Assembly (NCBI GenBank): GCA_018401875.1
Contig: JAGYJZ010000003.1
Span: 62,001 to 126,000, forward strand
From: Salibacteraceae bacterium
GTDB taxonomy: Bacteria > Bacteroidota > Bacteroidia > Flavobacteriales_G > Salibacteraceae
DNA length: 64,000 bases
Reading direction: 5' to 3'
Shown: piece by piece, positions 1-10,095 of the stretch
Layout: each line of letters opens with the position of its first letter
Numbering within the stretch: the stretch's first letter is position 1
Position numbers and translations under genes: made by a program
The notes under the pieces: model-generated
What the model was told of the DNA's origin: nothing
Database searches by the model: none
Seen by the model: the letters and a program-made list of their open reading frames with translations, nothing else

Positions 1-5
1 CTGCC

Positions 6-557
6 ATGGCAACAACCTTCAAACACAAGCGCGATTCTGAAGTAACCATTTCAGAACTCATGAGTCCATCTCACTCTAATTTTAGCGGAAAAATACACGG
101 AGGATACATCCTTTCTATGATGGATTCGGTAGCCTTTGCTTGTGCCTCAAAGCACTCAGGCAATTACTGTGTTACCGCATCGGTCAATACGGTTGACTTT
201 TTAGCCCCCATTGAGGTTGGCGAATTGGTGCCAATGAAAGCCATGGTCAATTATGTGGGCAATAGCTCAATGGTGGTAGGCATTCGCGTAGAGGCCGAAA
301 ACATCAAGACTGGCGAAGTGAAACACTGCAATTCCAGCTATTTTACGATGGTGGCCAAGGATGACGAAGGCGAGAATGCTGAAGTTCCAGGACTGATTAT
401 GGAAACGGCCGAAGATGTGCGTAGATTTCTCAGAAGCATAGAGCGTATGCGGGTAAAGAAACAACGTTCAACCGAATTCGGACACGATGGATTCGAACTG
501 AAAAAACACCTCGACAAGATTCGGAAACACAAAGTAAAGGTCGAGCTCACCGCCTAA
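6..557 (+). CDS. acyl-CoA thioesterase, hotdog fold
   Basis: ORF; N-terminal 'MSPSHSNFSGKIHGGYILSMMDSVAFACASKHS' typical of hotdog acyl-CoA thioesterases. Confidence 0.85.
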   Translation: MATTFKHKRDSEVTISELMSPSHSNFSGKIHGGYILSMMDSVAFACASKHSGNYCVTASVNTVDFLAPIEVGELVPMKAMVNYVGNSSMVVGIRVEAENIKTGEVKHCNSSYFTMVAKDDEGENAEVPGLIMETAEDVRRFLRSIERMRVKKQRSTEFGHDGFELKKHLDKIRKHKVKVELTA

Positions 558-644
558 CCTTTAGCAAAGGTGGTCTTCAATTTCTAACTTTTAACCCCCT
601 CCAATTCCATAAAACACTAATTTGGACGTCTTAAACCCAACACC

Positions 645-1517
645 ATGAAACTACTTTATATTTTACTAATAGGATGTTTTCTTTCAAGCGCGGGCCTTGC
701 CCAAACCCAAATCATCTTTTACACCACTATGGGTGAATTTACGGTTGAGATGTCTGACTCTTTGACTCCAATCACATCTGGCAATTTTATTGACCTGACA
801 GAGCAAGGTTATTATGATGGAATCATCTTTCACCGTGTGATCGATAATTTCATGATTCAAGGTGGTGACCCAACAGGCACAGGTTCTGGCGGCCCTGGAT
901 ATACCATCGAAGATGAGTTCGACTCGACAGGTACATTGAGCAACATTCAAAAAACCATATCTATGGCCAATACCGGTGCGCCAAACAGCGGTGGAAGTCA
1001 GTTCTTTATCAATTTGGTGAACAATACTTACCTCGATTTTGACAAAGCACCACTCACTTCAAAGCATCCTGTATTTGGAATGGTCATCGAGGGCTTTGAT
1101 ATCGTTCAAGACATTGGAGATGTTGCTGTAAACGCTCAAAACAGACCCATCACGCCTGTGGTTATGGACAGTTTGAGAATTGTTAGCACAGACACCGTTG
1201 ACACCCTTCCTCCGCCTGAACCTGAAGGTATTGCATCACACGATCAAGACGCTTTTAAAACAAAGGTTTTTCCTAATCCTGTTGGTGAAACGGCTGTGAT
1301 TTCTATTGAATCAGCCCAAAGTTGTGATGCTGTGATCAGCGTAATCGACATCAACGGCCGCGTTGTGCATCAGTTCAAGCAATCGCTTCGAAAAGGGATG
1401 AATCGCATCGATTCGGAGGCCATTTCAAACGACTTTCTGAGTGCTGGCATTTACACCCTTTCCATAAAGAGTTCAGATCATTCTTCGAGAATAAAGTTTG
1501 TATCAACCGGAATGTAA
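645..1517 (+). CDS. secreted cyclophilin-type peptidyl-prolyl cis-trans isomerase with C-terminal T9SS type A sorting domain
   Basis: Signal peptide; 'GIIFHRVIDNFMIQGGDPTGTGSGGPGYTIEDEF' cyclophilin motif; 'KVFPNPVGETAVISI...LSAGIYTLSIKS' T9SS C-terminal domain. Confidence 0.9.
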   Translation: MKLLYILLIGCFLSSAGLAQTQIIFYTTMGEFTVEMSDSLTPITSGNFIDLTEQGYYDGIIFHRVIDNFMIQGGDPTGTGSGGPGYTIEDEFDSTGTLSNIQKTISMANTGAPNSGGSQFFINLVNNTYLDFDKAPLTSKHPVFGMVIEGFDIVQDIGDVAVNAQNRPITPVVMDSLRIVSTDTVDTLPPPEPEGIASHDQDAFKTKVFPNPVGETAVISIESAQSCDAVISVIDINGRVVHQFKQSLRKGMNRIDSEAISNDFLSAGIYTLSIKSSDHSSRIKFVSTGM

Positions 1518-2067
1518 CAGAAACTGCGCTCAAACCATTGTGACAGCATACGAGCTTTTAAGCAATCATCCCAACATTCAAAAGCGATCAATTACCCTTA
1601 ATCGAGGTGCGTTTTTGATTCGACAAGGTGAGGTAGAACGCGAAATCTACTTTATTCATTCCGGAGCGATTCATGCGTTTTATGTTTCAGAACACGAAGA
1701 ACACACGATTCGTTTTGGCTACAAAGACTCGTTGATCACTTCGATTCCATCGTTTTACAATGGTGCGCCATCGCACCTTTATTTGCAAGCCATTCGAAAA
1801 ACAGAAGTGACGGCTTTTTCGCGTCAGTCGTTTTTTGATGAGCTGCATCAATCAGAAGAACTGATGACGTTTTACACCAATTCACTTGAGCAGTTGGCTG
1901 CCCAGCAGATGGAGCGGGAGCTTGACTTGCTCACGTCATCACCCCACGAGCGGATTCAGCGGGTGTTGAAACGCAGTCCACAGGTTTTTCAGGAAATTCC
2001 ATCAAAATACATCGCTTCCTATTTGCGCATGACTCCTGAAACACTGAGCAGGATTCTGAATTCTTGA
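1498..2067 (+). CDS. Crp/Fnr-like cyclic-nucleotide-binding-domain regulator
   Basis: 'LNRGAFLIRQGEVEREIYFIHSGAIHAFYV' cNMP-binding fold and C-terminal HTH 'IASYLRMTPETLSRIL'; true start probably downstream of 1498. Confidence 0.8.
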   Translation: MYQPECNRNCAQTIVTAYELLSNHPNIQKRSITLNRGAFLIRQGEVEREIYFIHSGAIHAFYVSEHEEHTIRFGYKDSLITSIPSFYNGAPSHLYLQAIRKTEVTAFSRQSFFDELHQSEELMTFYTNSLEQLAAQQMERELDLLTSSPHERIQRVLKRSPQVFQEIPSKYIASYLRMTPETLSRILNS

Positions 2068-2106
2068 TCTGAATCAAGGTGCAGCAAATATTCCTGTTTA
2101 AACTTT

Positions 2107-2658
2107 GTGGGTATGAAACAATCAGAACTTATTGCCGACTTAAAAGCCAGAACGAACGAAGTGATTTCGCAGGCCGAAGTATTTAAAAACCTCAGTGATG
2201 AACAACTCAACGCGAAGCCATCGCCCGTATCGTGGAGTGTATTGGAATGCTTAGAACACCTCAACCTGTACGGTGATTTCTATTTGCCAGAAATCGAAGG
2301 GCGCATTATTAACGCTAAAAAAACGAAGTCAGATCCAAACTTCAAAAGCGGATGGTTTGGCGAAAAAACCGTTCAAGACATGCTGCCCAAAAATGGTGCG
2401 GTGCGAAAAATGAAAACGTTCAAGGATAAAAATCCCATTCACTCATCATTGAATATTTCAGTGATTGATCGCTTTTTAAAGCAGCAGCAAGGCATGCTTC
2501 GGCTATTGGATTTGGCAGCTTCTGTGGATATGGGCAACGTGAAAACAAAAATTACATTGCCTTTGATAACGTTTAAGCTGGGCACAACTTTCAGGTTTGT
2601 TGTTTACCACAACCAACGCCACATTTGGCAGGCTAACAATGTGGTGAATAGAAAATAA
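2107..2658 (+). CDS. DinB-family protein
   Basis: 'PVSWSVLECLEHLNLYGDFYLPEIE' and C-terminal 'VVYHNQRHIWQANNV' DinB metal-binding His pattern. Confidence 0.75.
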   Translation: MGMKQSELIADLKARTNEVISQAEVFKNLSDEQLNAKPSPVSWSVLECLEHLNLYGDFYLPEIEGRIINAKKTKSDPNFKSGWFGEKTVQDMLPKNGAVRKMKTFKDKNPIHSSLNISVIDRFLKQQQGMLRLLDLAASVDMGNVKTKITLPLITFKLGTTFRFVVYHNQRHIWQANNVVNRK

Positions 2659-2719
2659 CTCCGATAGGTTTTAGATTTAGAATTTAGATTTATGTTCGTT
2701 TGAACTAAACCTAATAAAC

Positions 2720-3148
2720 ATGCTCAACGAATTTAAAAAGTTCATCAACAAAGGAAATGTTGTTGAAATGGCCGTAGGTCTCATTATGGCCACCTATTTT
2801 GGCGCAATTGTAAAGTCTCTTGTTAACGACATCATCATGCCGCCAATTGGTTTGCTCATGGGAGGTGTCGATTTTTCTGAACTAAAATTTGTTATTCAAT
2901 CGGCTGTAGCCGAATCGGCTGAGGGCGCAGGAGATGGAGTTGCAGAAGTGGCCATTTCGTATGGATCATTCATCAACACCATCATAACCTTTATCATTGT
3001 TGCATTCGCCATTTTCATGGTTGTGAAAGGATACAACAACATGAAAGAACGCATGGAAAAGAAAGAAGCCGAAGCACCTGCTGCGCCAGTTGCTGCGTCA
3101 AAAGAGGAAGTGCTTTTGGGTGAAATTCGCGACTTGCTGAAGAAATAA
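2720..3148 (+). CDS. mscL: large-conductance mechanosensitive channel
   Basis: 'MLNEFKKFINKGNVVEMAVGLIMATYFGAIVKSLVNDIIMPPIGLLMGGVDFSEL' MscL signature. Confidence 0.97.
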   Translation: MLNEFKKFINKGNVVEMAVGLIMATYFGAIVKSLVNDIIMPPIGLLMGGVDFSELKFVIQSAVAESAEGAGDGVAEVAISYGSFINTIITFIIVAFAIFMVVKGYNNMKERMEKKEAEAPAAPVAASKEEVLLGEIRDLLKK

Positions 3149-3179
3149 GTCACGTTTCATTTAGGTTACAAGCAGGATT

Positions 3180-3228
3180 GTATCCCTCGGCCGCCAAAGG
3201 CTTGCCGCGGGCGATGCGAGAACGACTA
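3180..3228. repeat. dispersed intergenic repeat copy 1
   Basis: 'gtatccctcggccgccaaaggcttgccgcgggcgatgcgagaacgacta'; near-identical to 25520-25565 and 25756-25805. Confidence 0.85.
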
Positions 3229-3471
3229 GAAGATTGTTCAATGTCTGTCTGCTTCTCGATACTTTTTTCTGCGCTGAAGCTTCGAAAAACACTCGAAGTG
3301 ACAGACAATTAGGAGCTTTCTGTCAGTTCGAGTGATCGCACTTGAATTAACCTTTTCAACGAAAAGCCCACCGATCGTATCGAGAACGACTAGAAGATTG
3401 TTCAATGTCTGTCTGCTTCTCGATACTTTTTTCTCCGCTGAAGCTTCGAAAAACACTCGAAGAGACAGACA
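3217..3471. repeat. 91-bp direct repeat pair (3217-3307 and 3381-3471), each with an internal inverted repeat
   Basis: 'cgagaacgactagaagattgttcaatgtctgtctgcttctcgatac...actcgaag[t/a]gacagaca' twice with 2 mismatches by eye. Confidence 0.9.
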
Positions 3472-3619
3472 GACCATGAGCATTTCAAGCATTAACTACG
3501 AAGAAGAAAAGATCACTCGAAGGACATTTCACTTCATTTCTTTTGGGCACAAAAGAATACAAGAAATACAACTTCCAAAAGAGGGGTAAACATCTCGAAG
3601 TGAGTTGGAACAGTAAATC

Positions 3620-4477
3620 CTAACTATCAGGGCTTTCTGGTTTGCCTTCCGAGAATAAATGCACATCCCTTTGCGGAAAAGGAATTTTCACTTTGTTTTT
3701 TCTGAATTCTTCATCGATTTGAAATCGCATTTCGCTTTTTACAAACTCGATTTCCCATGAGTTTCGCGCCCAAAAGAAAACCGCAAAGTCAAGACTGGAA
3801 TCGCCAAAATCTTTAAACTGCACCTTCACAGGCAGTGTTTGGTCAACGGCAGGGTGGTTTTTTGCCACGTCAGTAATTATATTCTTGACAAGATGGGTGT
3901 CTGAGCCATACGCGACTCCTGCGCTTACATGAAAGCGCGTCAAATCATCCATGGTGGTCCAGTTGATCACGTTGTCTGAAACCAATTTACTGTTAGGGAC
4001 AATGATGGTGATCCCGTCACGCGTTTTGATCTTGCTGGTTCTAAAATCAATTTCAATAATGCGCCCAACGGTATTGTTGAACTCAACAATGTCGTTGACC
4101 TTCACCGTGCCACCGAAAAGCAAGATCAATCCGCTCGTGAAGTCGTTGAATATTTGTTGAATTCCCAAACCAACACCCACCAACAACGCAGCCGAACCCG
4201 CTAAAACAATGGTCAGGTTAATGCCGATGGCTTCTAGGGCAATTGCTGTAGCGATGGTGTAAGCGAAATAGGCTGCAAGTTTTTCCAATGCATAGAGCGT
4301 ACTGCGCTCCATCCACGACCTTCGCTTTATGCTGCGATTGATAAATAAACGGAAGAGTTTGAGGAAAAACCATGTGAGAACATAGGTAGCTGCAACAACT
4401 CCAAGGTTGAATACCGTGAGCGAAAACTTCTTGTAGCTAAAAATCTCAAATTCCAGTATGCTGATCAATTCTTCCAT
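3620..4477 (-). CDS. MscS-family small mechanosensitive channel
   Basis: 'LVGVGLGIQQIFNDFTSGLILLFGGTVKVNDIVEFNNTVGRIIEIDFRTSKIKTRDGITIIVPNSKLVSD' MscS motif. Confidence 0.93.
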   Translation of the reverse strand: MEELISILEFEIFSYKKFSLTVFNLGVVAATYVLTWFFLKLFRLFINRSIKRRSWMERSTLYALEKLAAYFAYTIATAIALEAIGINLTIVLAGSAALLVGVGLGIQQIFNDFTSGLILLFGGTVKVNDIVEFNNTVGRIIEIDFRTSKIKTRDGITIIVPNSKLVSDNVINWTTMDDLTRFHVSAGVAYGSDTHLVKNIITDVAKNHPAVDQTLPVKVQFKDFGDSSLDFAVFFWARNSWEIEFVKSEMRFQIDEEFRKNKVKIPFPQRDVHLFSEGKPESPDS

Positions 4478-6459
4478 TAATGCAATACAGTTCTTCCGAG
4501 GGTTTTGTTGATTTCTCGTTTGATGGTTTCGAGTTTGATTTGGGTTTCCAAATACGGAGTGGGGTCAGCGCCTAAAGCACTCGAGTCTTTCATGGCCAAT
4601 TGGTTCTCTCTGATCATGCGTTCTACACGTTTCGATTTGTAGGCATAAATCGACTCTATGACTGCACGCCTTAGTTTTTGGTCTTCTGACACCACCATGA
4701 TTTCCATTCGCTCCCAATTATCGAGGTTGTAGGGAAACGTCATAAGATCGACAAAAAGGCTGCGGATGGTTTCCAAATCATGATGGATGAAAAAATTCTG
4801 ATCAAACTTTTCTGTTTCATCATACACCCGCGAAATTTCGTCAAACAGTTGTTTATACGCTGTCGTCTCAAACCGAAGGTCGTCTCCTTCAATTTCGTCC
4901 AGCATAAACTCAAGGATGTTTATCTCTTCTGCTTCTTCGTCCTCCAATGGATCTTCTAAGCTAAACATGCGATCGTGGTAGTTGATCATGATGCGCAAGA
5001 TGTCGCGCTCTTGGTGCTCGATGGTGTCTTCATCGAACTTCTTTTGCTCATTAAAATCCGTTTTAATGATCGGAGCTTCGGCAAAATCTTCATCCCTGCG
5101 GTTGTTGCCCCTGAAGCTCTGTTTGTGGTTTTTCCGAAGCGATTTATTCAACTCTGAAATCAGCGCACTTTCAGAAATGCTCATCAAGCGGCTGCATTCG
5201 TTCACGTAGATCGATCTGAGAATGGAGTCGGGAATCAAGGCAATGGAATTAACCATCGCGTGCACTACTTCGTTGGTTTTAATCGGGTCGCCTTGCGCGT
5301 CTTGCATCAGCAATGCAGCTTTGAACGCAATAAAATCTTGTGCGTTTTTACTCAGGTATTCTTTGATCTCTATGCGATCGTGCTCCTTGCTAAACGAGTC
5401 GGGGTCATGGTCATCCGGAAGAAGAATGACCTTCACGTTCATTCCCTGTTCTAAAATCAAGTCAATACCACGCAAACTAGCTTTTACACCAGCTTTATCG
5501 CCATCATACACCAAGGTGATGTTTTGGCTGTACCTCGAAATGAGTTTGATTTGCTCTTTGGTGAGGGCAGTGCCTGAAGAGGCTACGGTATTTTCAATGC
5601 TTTTTTGGTGAAATGAAATCACATCGGTGTAACCTTCCACCAAGAAGCAATTATCTTCTTTGGCAATGGACTGTTTGGCGAAATACAAGCCGTAGAGCGA
5701 ACTGCTTTTATCGTAAACAAGATTCTCAGGCGAGTTGATGTATTTCGGGATGTTTTTGTCGGCCTTCAAGGTGCGGCCGCCAAAGCCAATCACGCGGCCA
5801 CTTAAATTGTGGATTGGAAAAATCACGCGGCCTTTATAGCCGTCATAAAAGCGTCCGTTTTTCTCTTTTACAAGCGCTGTGGCGAGCAAGTACTCGTCTT
5901 TGTATCCGCTTGATTTGGCCGTGTTTGTAAAGGCTTGGTAGTCATCAGGATTGTAGCCCAATTGAAACTTTTGAATCGCACTTTCTTTAAAGCCGCGCTC
6001 TTTGAAATAACTTAATCCTATGTTTTGACCTTCTTCCGTTTCCCACATTTGTTGGGTAAACCAATTACGCGCAAAATCATTGATCACATAAAGGCTTTCG
6101 CGTTCGTTTCGCGCTTCTTCTTGTTCAGGAGTTGGCTTTTCTTCTTCCACCTCGATGTTATATCGCTTGGCAAGCCAGCGAAGCGCTTCGGGGTATGTGA
6201 AGTGCTCGTGTTCCATGATGAAGGTCACTACGTTGCCGCCTTTACCTGAACTGAAATCTTTAAAAATTCCCTTGGCCGGAGACACCATAAACGAGGGCGT
6301 TTTCTCATCCGACCACGGGCTCAGTCCTTTGAGGTTCGAACCCGATCGTTTCAAATTCACAAACTCACCGATCACCTCATCGATGCGCGCTGCGCCTAAT
6401 ATTTCGTCTACTTTGTGAGGAGGAATCATGGCCAACGAAAATACAATTCTGCACACCAA
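4477..6459 (-). CDS. dnaG: DNA primase (start perhaps at the internal Met of MIPPHKVDEILG)
   Basis: 'GLSPWSDEKTPSFMVSPAKGIFKDFSSGKGGNVVTFIMEHE', TOPRIM 'LVEGYTDVISFHQ'. Confidence 0.97.
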   Translation of the reverse strand: MVCRIVFSLAMIPPHKVDEILGAARIDEVIGEFVNLKRSGSNLKGLSPWSDEKTPSFMVSPAKGIFKDFSSGKGGNVVTFIMEHEHFTYPEALRWLAKRYNIEVEEEKPTPEQEEARNERESLYVINDFARNWFTQQMWETEEGQNIGLSYFKERGFKESAIQKFQLGYNPDDYQAFTNTAKSSGYKDEYLLATALVKEKNGRFYDGYKGRVIFPIHNLSGRVIGFGGRTLKADKNIPKYINSPENLVYDKSSSLYGLYFAKQSIAKEDNCFLVEGYTDVISFHQKSIENTVASSGTALTKEQIKLISRYSQNITLVYDGDKAGVKASLRGIDLILEQGMNVKVILLPDDHDPDSFSKEHDRIEIKEYLSKNAQDFIAFKAALLMQDAQGDPIKTNEVVHAMVNSIALIPDSILRSIYVNECSRLMSISESALISELNKSLRKNHKQSFRGNNRRDEDFAEAPIIKTDFNEQKKFDEDTIEHQERDILRIMINYHDRMFSLEDPLEDEEAEEINILEFMLDEIEGDDLRFETTAYKQLFDEISRVYDETEKFDQNFFIHHDLETIRSLFVDLMTFPYNLDNWERMEIMVVSEDQKLRRAVIESIYAYKSKRVERMIRENQLAMKDSSALGADPTPYLETQIKLETIKREINKTLGRTVLH

Positions 6460-6495
6460 TTCAATATCACATTTTGGAACAACGTTTGATAACGC

Positions 6496-7249
6496 TTGTT
6501 TCTCATTTCTTTGACCTACCTAATCTACCCGATTATGAAAATCATCATTCTATGCATGGCCATCGCTGCGCCATTTTTTGGAAATGCTCAATTGGTGCAA
6601 GATGCCATACAGATGGAAGAAACCAAACGCCCACAAGTCAAAGAAATTGAAAAAGAATTTCAGGTTTCTTTAGATGTTACTTCATTGACCGCAGCATTTA
6701 TGGGGGCAAATATTGGGTCTAATTTTCATGTGGGTGTGCAATTAAAACGAGTTTTTGGAAACACTGCGTTTCGCTTTACGGGCGAGTATTATCCTCAAAG
6801 CAGATTGAACTCTTTTTTTTCGAGCGTCATGGTTGAAGAGATCGCTGGCAATGAAGCCAGGTATTGGGTGTCGGAGCAGAAAAACGAAAAGCCTTTGCTT
6901 GGGGGCAAGGTTATGCAGGTGCGGATGTGATGCTGATTGGCGAAGGATTGATTTTGCCACCACAACCTATTGGGAAAATCCGAGTGATTCAACACCATCT
7001 TTACCGATGAATTGGAACTACATGCAAGTCCATTCGTTTGGGGTTGGTTTAGCACCGTTTGTAGGCTACGAATTTCAACCTTGGAAACATCTAGGATTCA
7101 ACCTTGAGGCAACACTTAATGCCATGTTGATGACAAGCGAGGGTTACAATTTTAATCGAGAAACTGCCGCGATATCACCGGGCTTAAGGCACTATTATTT
7201 TAGTTGGGGAAGTGGCTTGATCAATGCGCGCATTCACTATCGCTTTTAA
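6496..7249 (+). pseudogene. outer-membrane beta-barrel-like protein, apparently frame-disrupted
   Basis: Two overlapping ORFs (6496-6930 and 6833-7249) in different frames look like N- and C-terminal parts of one small barrel protein ending '...ARIHYRF'. Confidence 0.5.
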
Positions 7250-7734
7250 TCTTCTGACAGTGTTGTGGTAGATTTACCTTTTGTGCTGAAGTCCATTTTT
7301 TGCAGAAGACTGCCATCTTTATTGTAAAAGTTCCAGACACCGCTTTTTTCATCATTGGTATACTGCCCTTCGTAGCGTTTCATGCCATCGGGCCAATACA
7401 CTTCCTTTTTCCCGTCTTTCAATCCGTTTTTATAAAACCCAAGGCTCCACAATTGTCCTGAAGGGTAAAAATAGCGCCACTCGCCATCGCGTTCACCTTC
7501 TTTATCAAACGAACCAAAGTATTCCTGTGTTCCGTCCGTATAAAATTTCTCTTCTTTTTGTTTCCAGCGGGCTTCTCCTTCTGTGATGAAGTAGCCTACC
7601 ACCTTGGCTTGATTTGGTGTCCATTGTTCTAAAACTTCGCGCTCTTGCTCGGGTTGGCATGCGCTGAAGATAAATAGGGTGAATAGAACACATAAAAATG
7701 AAAGTCGATTCATGCCGTCAAAGTTAAAATCCAA
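7246..7734 (-). CDS. MORN/YwqK-type repeat lipoprotein
   Basis: 'GERDGEWRYFYPSGQLWSLGFYKNGLKDGKKEVYWPDGMKRYEGQYTNDEKSGVWNFYNKDG' repeats; lipobox-like 'FSACQ'. Confidence 0.8.
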   Translation of the reverse strand: MDFNFDGMNRLSFLCVLFTLFIFSACQPEQEREVLEQWTPNQAKVVGYFITEGEARWKQKEEKFYTDGTQEYFGSFDKEGERDGEWRYFYPSGQLWSLGFYKNGLKDGKKEVYWPDGMKRYEGQYTNDEKSGVWNFYNKDGSLLQKMDFSTKGKSTTTLSED

Positions 7735-7792
7735 TTCACAGGAATCAACAGTTGTTTCGTATTCGGATAAGAAACGCGCTTGATCAGAAAAC

Positions 7793-8209
7793 TCACTTCT
7801 GAAGTAAACTTTCGTAATAGGTGTTCATTCTCTCATCACCCAAGCCGAAATAAATCCCGCTCAGCATGCGCAAAACATCTTGATGCGTTTGATTTCTTCT
7901 AAAAGCCATCAATGCTGGATCTAACGCCTTGCGAAACAATTCTTCTGTTTTCTGCTGCTGAGCTTGTATGTTGGGGTCTTCATAATTGAGGCTTTCAATT
8001 TCATTGACTGCCTGATTGTAATAATGCAAGGCAAGATTGTAATTCGGCTCAAATGCTTGCGGATCTTTTTCGAGTTGTGTAATCAATTCAGATTCACTTA
8101 ACTGAACGGCTTCTAATGCAGAGTAGTTGTGCTGATTAGGTTCGTTTTGCGCTAAAGCAGAGAAACTTAGTTGTCCGAAAAGAAAAATGAAGAGGCTTAT
8201 TCGTACCAT
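7793..8209 (-). CDS. exported TPR-like hypothetical protein
   Basis: Signal peptide; 'PNYNLALHYYNQAVNEIES' helix repeat pattern. Confidence 0.5.
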   Translation of the reverse strand: MVRISLFIFLFGQLSFSALAQNEPNQHNYSALEAVQLSESELITQLEKDPQAFEPNYNLALHYYNQAVNEIESLNYEDPNIQAQQQKTEELFRKALDPALMAFRRNQTHQDVLRMLSGIYFGLGDERMNTYYESLLQK

Positions 8210-8519
8210 AATACGTTGGATTGAAAATCGAATTTACCTAAAAATTGTGGCCGACAATCGCATTCAGAAATTAAATCAAGCACCTGAGCTTGTAATAGAG
8301 TTAATGAACGCGCGGGAAAGACTATGTTTGACCTAATGTGCACCGAACTGAGCAACTTAGTCCTGCACACACATAGCCCTTCAAGGAAGAAAAAATTCTA
8401 ATGGTATAAAATACTATAAGATACTTATTAGTACATTCGAAAATCATTGTTAAATTTTTGTGCTTTAACCTGACCTTTAAATTAACCACAACACAGACCT
8501 AAAACCTACCTCACCTCGC

Positions 8520-10085
8520 ATGAAGTCAAAGAATTATATCGTCATGATGATCGCCATTATTGTGGCGCTCGGTGGCCTACTCATGGGCTTTGATGCCTCG
8601 GTTATTTCAGGAGTAGTAAAGTTTATTGAACCCGAATTTGGGCTGTCTAAATTAGAACTAGGTTGGTCGGTGGCCTCGCTCACATTAACGGCCACCCTCG
8701 CAATGATGGTGGCTGGGCCAATTAGCGATGCAGTGGGAAGAAGAACTGTGCTGCGCTATGCAGCAATTCTCTACGCGGTTTCTGCCCTTGCTTCGGCTCT
8801 GGCGCCCACCTTTTTGACCCTCGTTATCGCACGAATGATCGGTGGTTTTGGGGTTGGCGCCTCATTAATCCTCGCTCCGATGTACATCGCAGAGATGTCG
8901 CCACCCGCTTTGAGAGGACGTATGGTGTCCTTCAATCAACTGAACATTGTAATCGGTATTTCACTCGCGTTCTTCACCAATTACATGATCCTCCAATTCG
9001 CAAAATCAGACGCTTCATGGGCAATTGCCCTTAAGTTTGATCAGTACAATTGGAGGTGGATGCTCGGCTTAGAAACCATTCCGGCCGTACTTTATTTCTT
9101 CGGATTGTTCTTTGTTCCAAACAGTCCGCGTTGGCTCATTCTAAAAGGGCGGTTTGACGAAGCCACAAAGGTGATGACGAAGTTTTCATCAAAAGAAGAA
9201 GCAGAACTTGAGATCAAACGCATCAAGGAAAGCATTGACAATCAGAAAGACAAAGAGGAAGGAAAAATCAAAGACTTACTCAAGCCTAGCTTGCGCCTCG
9301 TGTTGACCATAGGCATCGTTGTAGCCGTGCTGCAGCAAATCACAGGAATCAACTCCGTGTTTTTTTACGCTCCAATGATTTTTGAGCAGTCGGGAATCGG
9401 TACCGATGCTTCGTTTATCCAAGCCATATTGGTCGGTTTAACCAACCTGGTTTTCACCATTATTGCCATTGCCTTTATTGATAAATTGGGCCGCAAACCT
9501 TTACTGGCATTTGGAGTTGCGGGAATAGCATTATGCATGTTTTTATTGGCGTATGGTTTCAGTTCAGCCACGTATTCACTCACCGCAGAAACGATTTCAG
9601 TGCTTCCCGAAACAGTAGATCAGTCGAGCCTTGAACCGCTCATTGGAACGGTTTTCAACAGCGATCTTGACTTTCAAGAAGCCATGATTTCAGCCCTCGG
9701 CTATGAAGTGTTTTCACAATTTAAATCTGACTTGGTTACGGCTGCCATTTCGATGAACCCGATGCTCATATTGATCGCAATTTTAGGCTTTGTAGCTTCC
9801 TTCGCCATTTCTATTGGGCCGGTGATGTGGGTTTTGTTTTCTGAATTGTTTCCAAACAAAATTCGAGGCATCGCCATTTCGTTTGTTGGCCTGATCAATT
9901 CAGCCGTAAGCTTTATCGTGCAGTGGATCTTTCCGTGGGAATTGGATGCGCTCGGCAATGTGCTCACCTTTACTATTTACGGTGTATTTGCAGCTCTCGG
10001 ATTAATTTTTATAATTAAGGTAATTCCTGAAACAAAAGGAAAATCGTTGGAAGAAATCGAAGCCCAATTGGTTAAGGAAGATTAA
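8520..10085 (+). CDS. MFS sugar porter (sugar:H+ symporter family)
   Basis: 'GGLLMGFDASVISG', 'GPISDAVGRRTVLRYAA', 'PNSPRWLILKGR', 'PETKGKSLEEIE' sugar-porter motifs. Confidence 0.93.
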   Translation: MKSKNYIVMMIAIIVALGGLLMGFDASVISGVVKFIEPEFGLSKLELGWSVASLTLTATLAMMVAGPISDAVGRRTVLRYAAILYAVSALASALAPTFLTLVIARMIGGFGVGASLILAPMYIAEMSPPALRGRMVSFNQLNIVIGISLAFFTNYMILQFAKSDASWAIALKFDQYNWRWMLGLETIPAVLYFFGLFFVPNSPRWLILKGRFDEATKVMTKFSSKEEAELEIKRIKESIDNQKDKEEGKIKDLLKPSLRLVLTIGIVVAVLQQITGINSVFFYAPMIFEQSGIGTDASFIQAILVGLTNLVFTIIAIAFIDKLGRKPLLAFGVAGIALCMFLLAYGFSSATYSLTAETISVLPETVDQSSLEPLIGTVFNSDLDFQEAMISALGYEVFSQFKSDLVTAAISMNPMLILIAILGFVASFAISIGPVMWVLFSELFPNKIRGIAISFVGLINSAVSFIVQWIFPWELDALGNVLTFTIYGVFAALGLIFIIKVIPETKGKSLEEIEAQLVKED

Positions 10086-10095
10086 TATTAAGACT

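Noticed and set aside
3180-3471. CRISPR array
   Set aside because: Only two long repeats with no set of short regular repeats and unique spacers; no cas genes in the window.
3238-3589. ORFs 3238-3492 (-) and 3332-3589 (+)
   Set aside because: They lie mostly inside the 91-bp repeats and contain self-similar repeated peptides; non-coding repeat is the simpler explanation.
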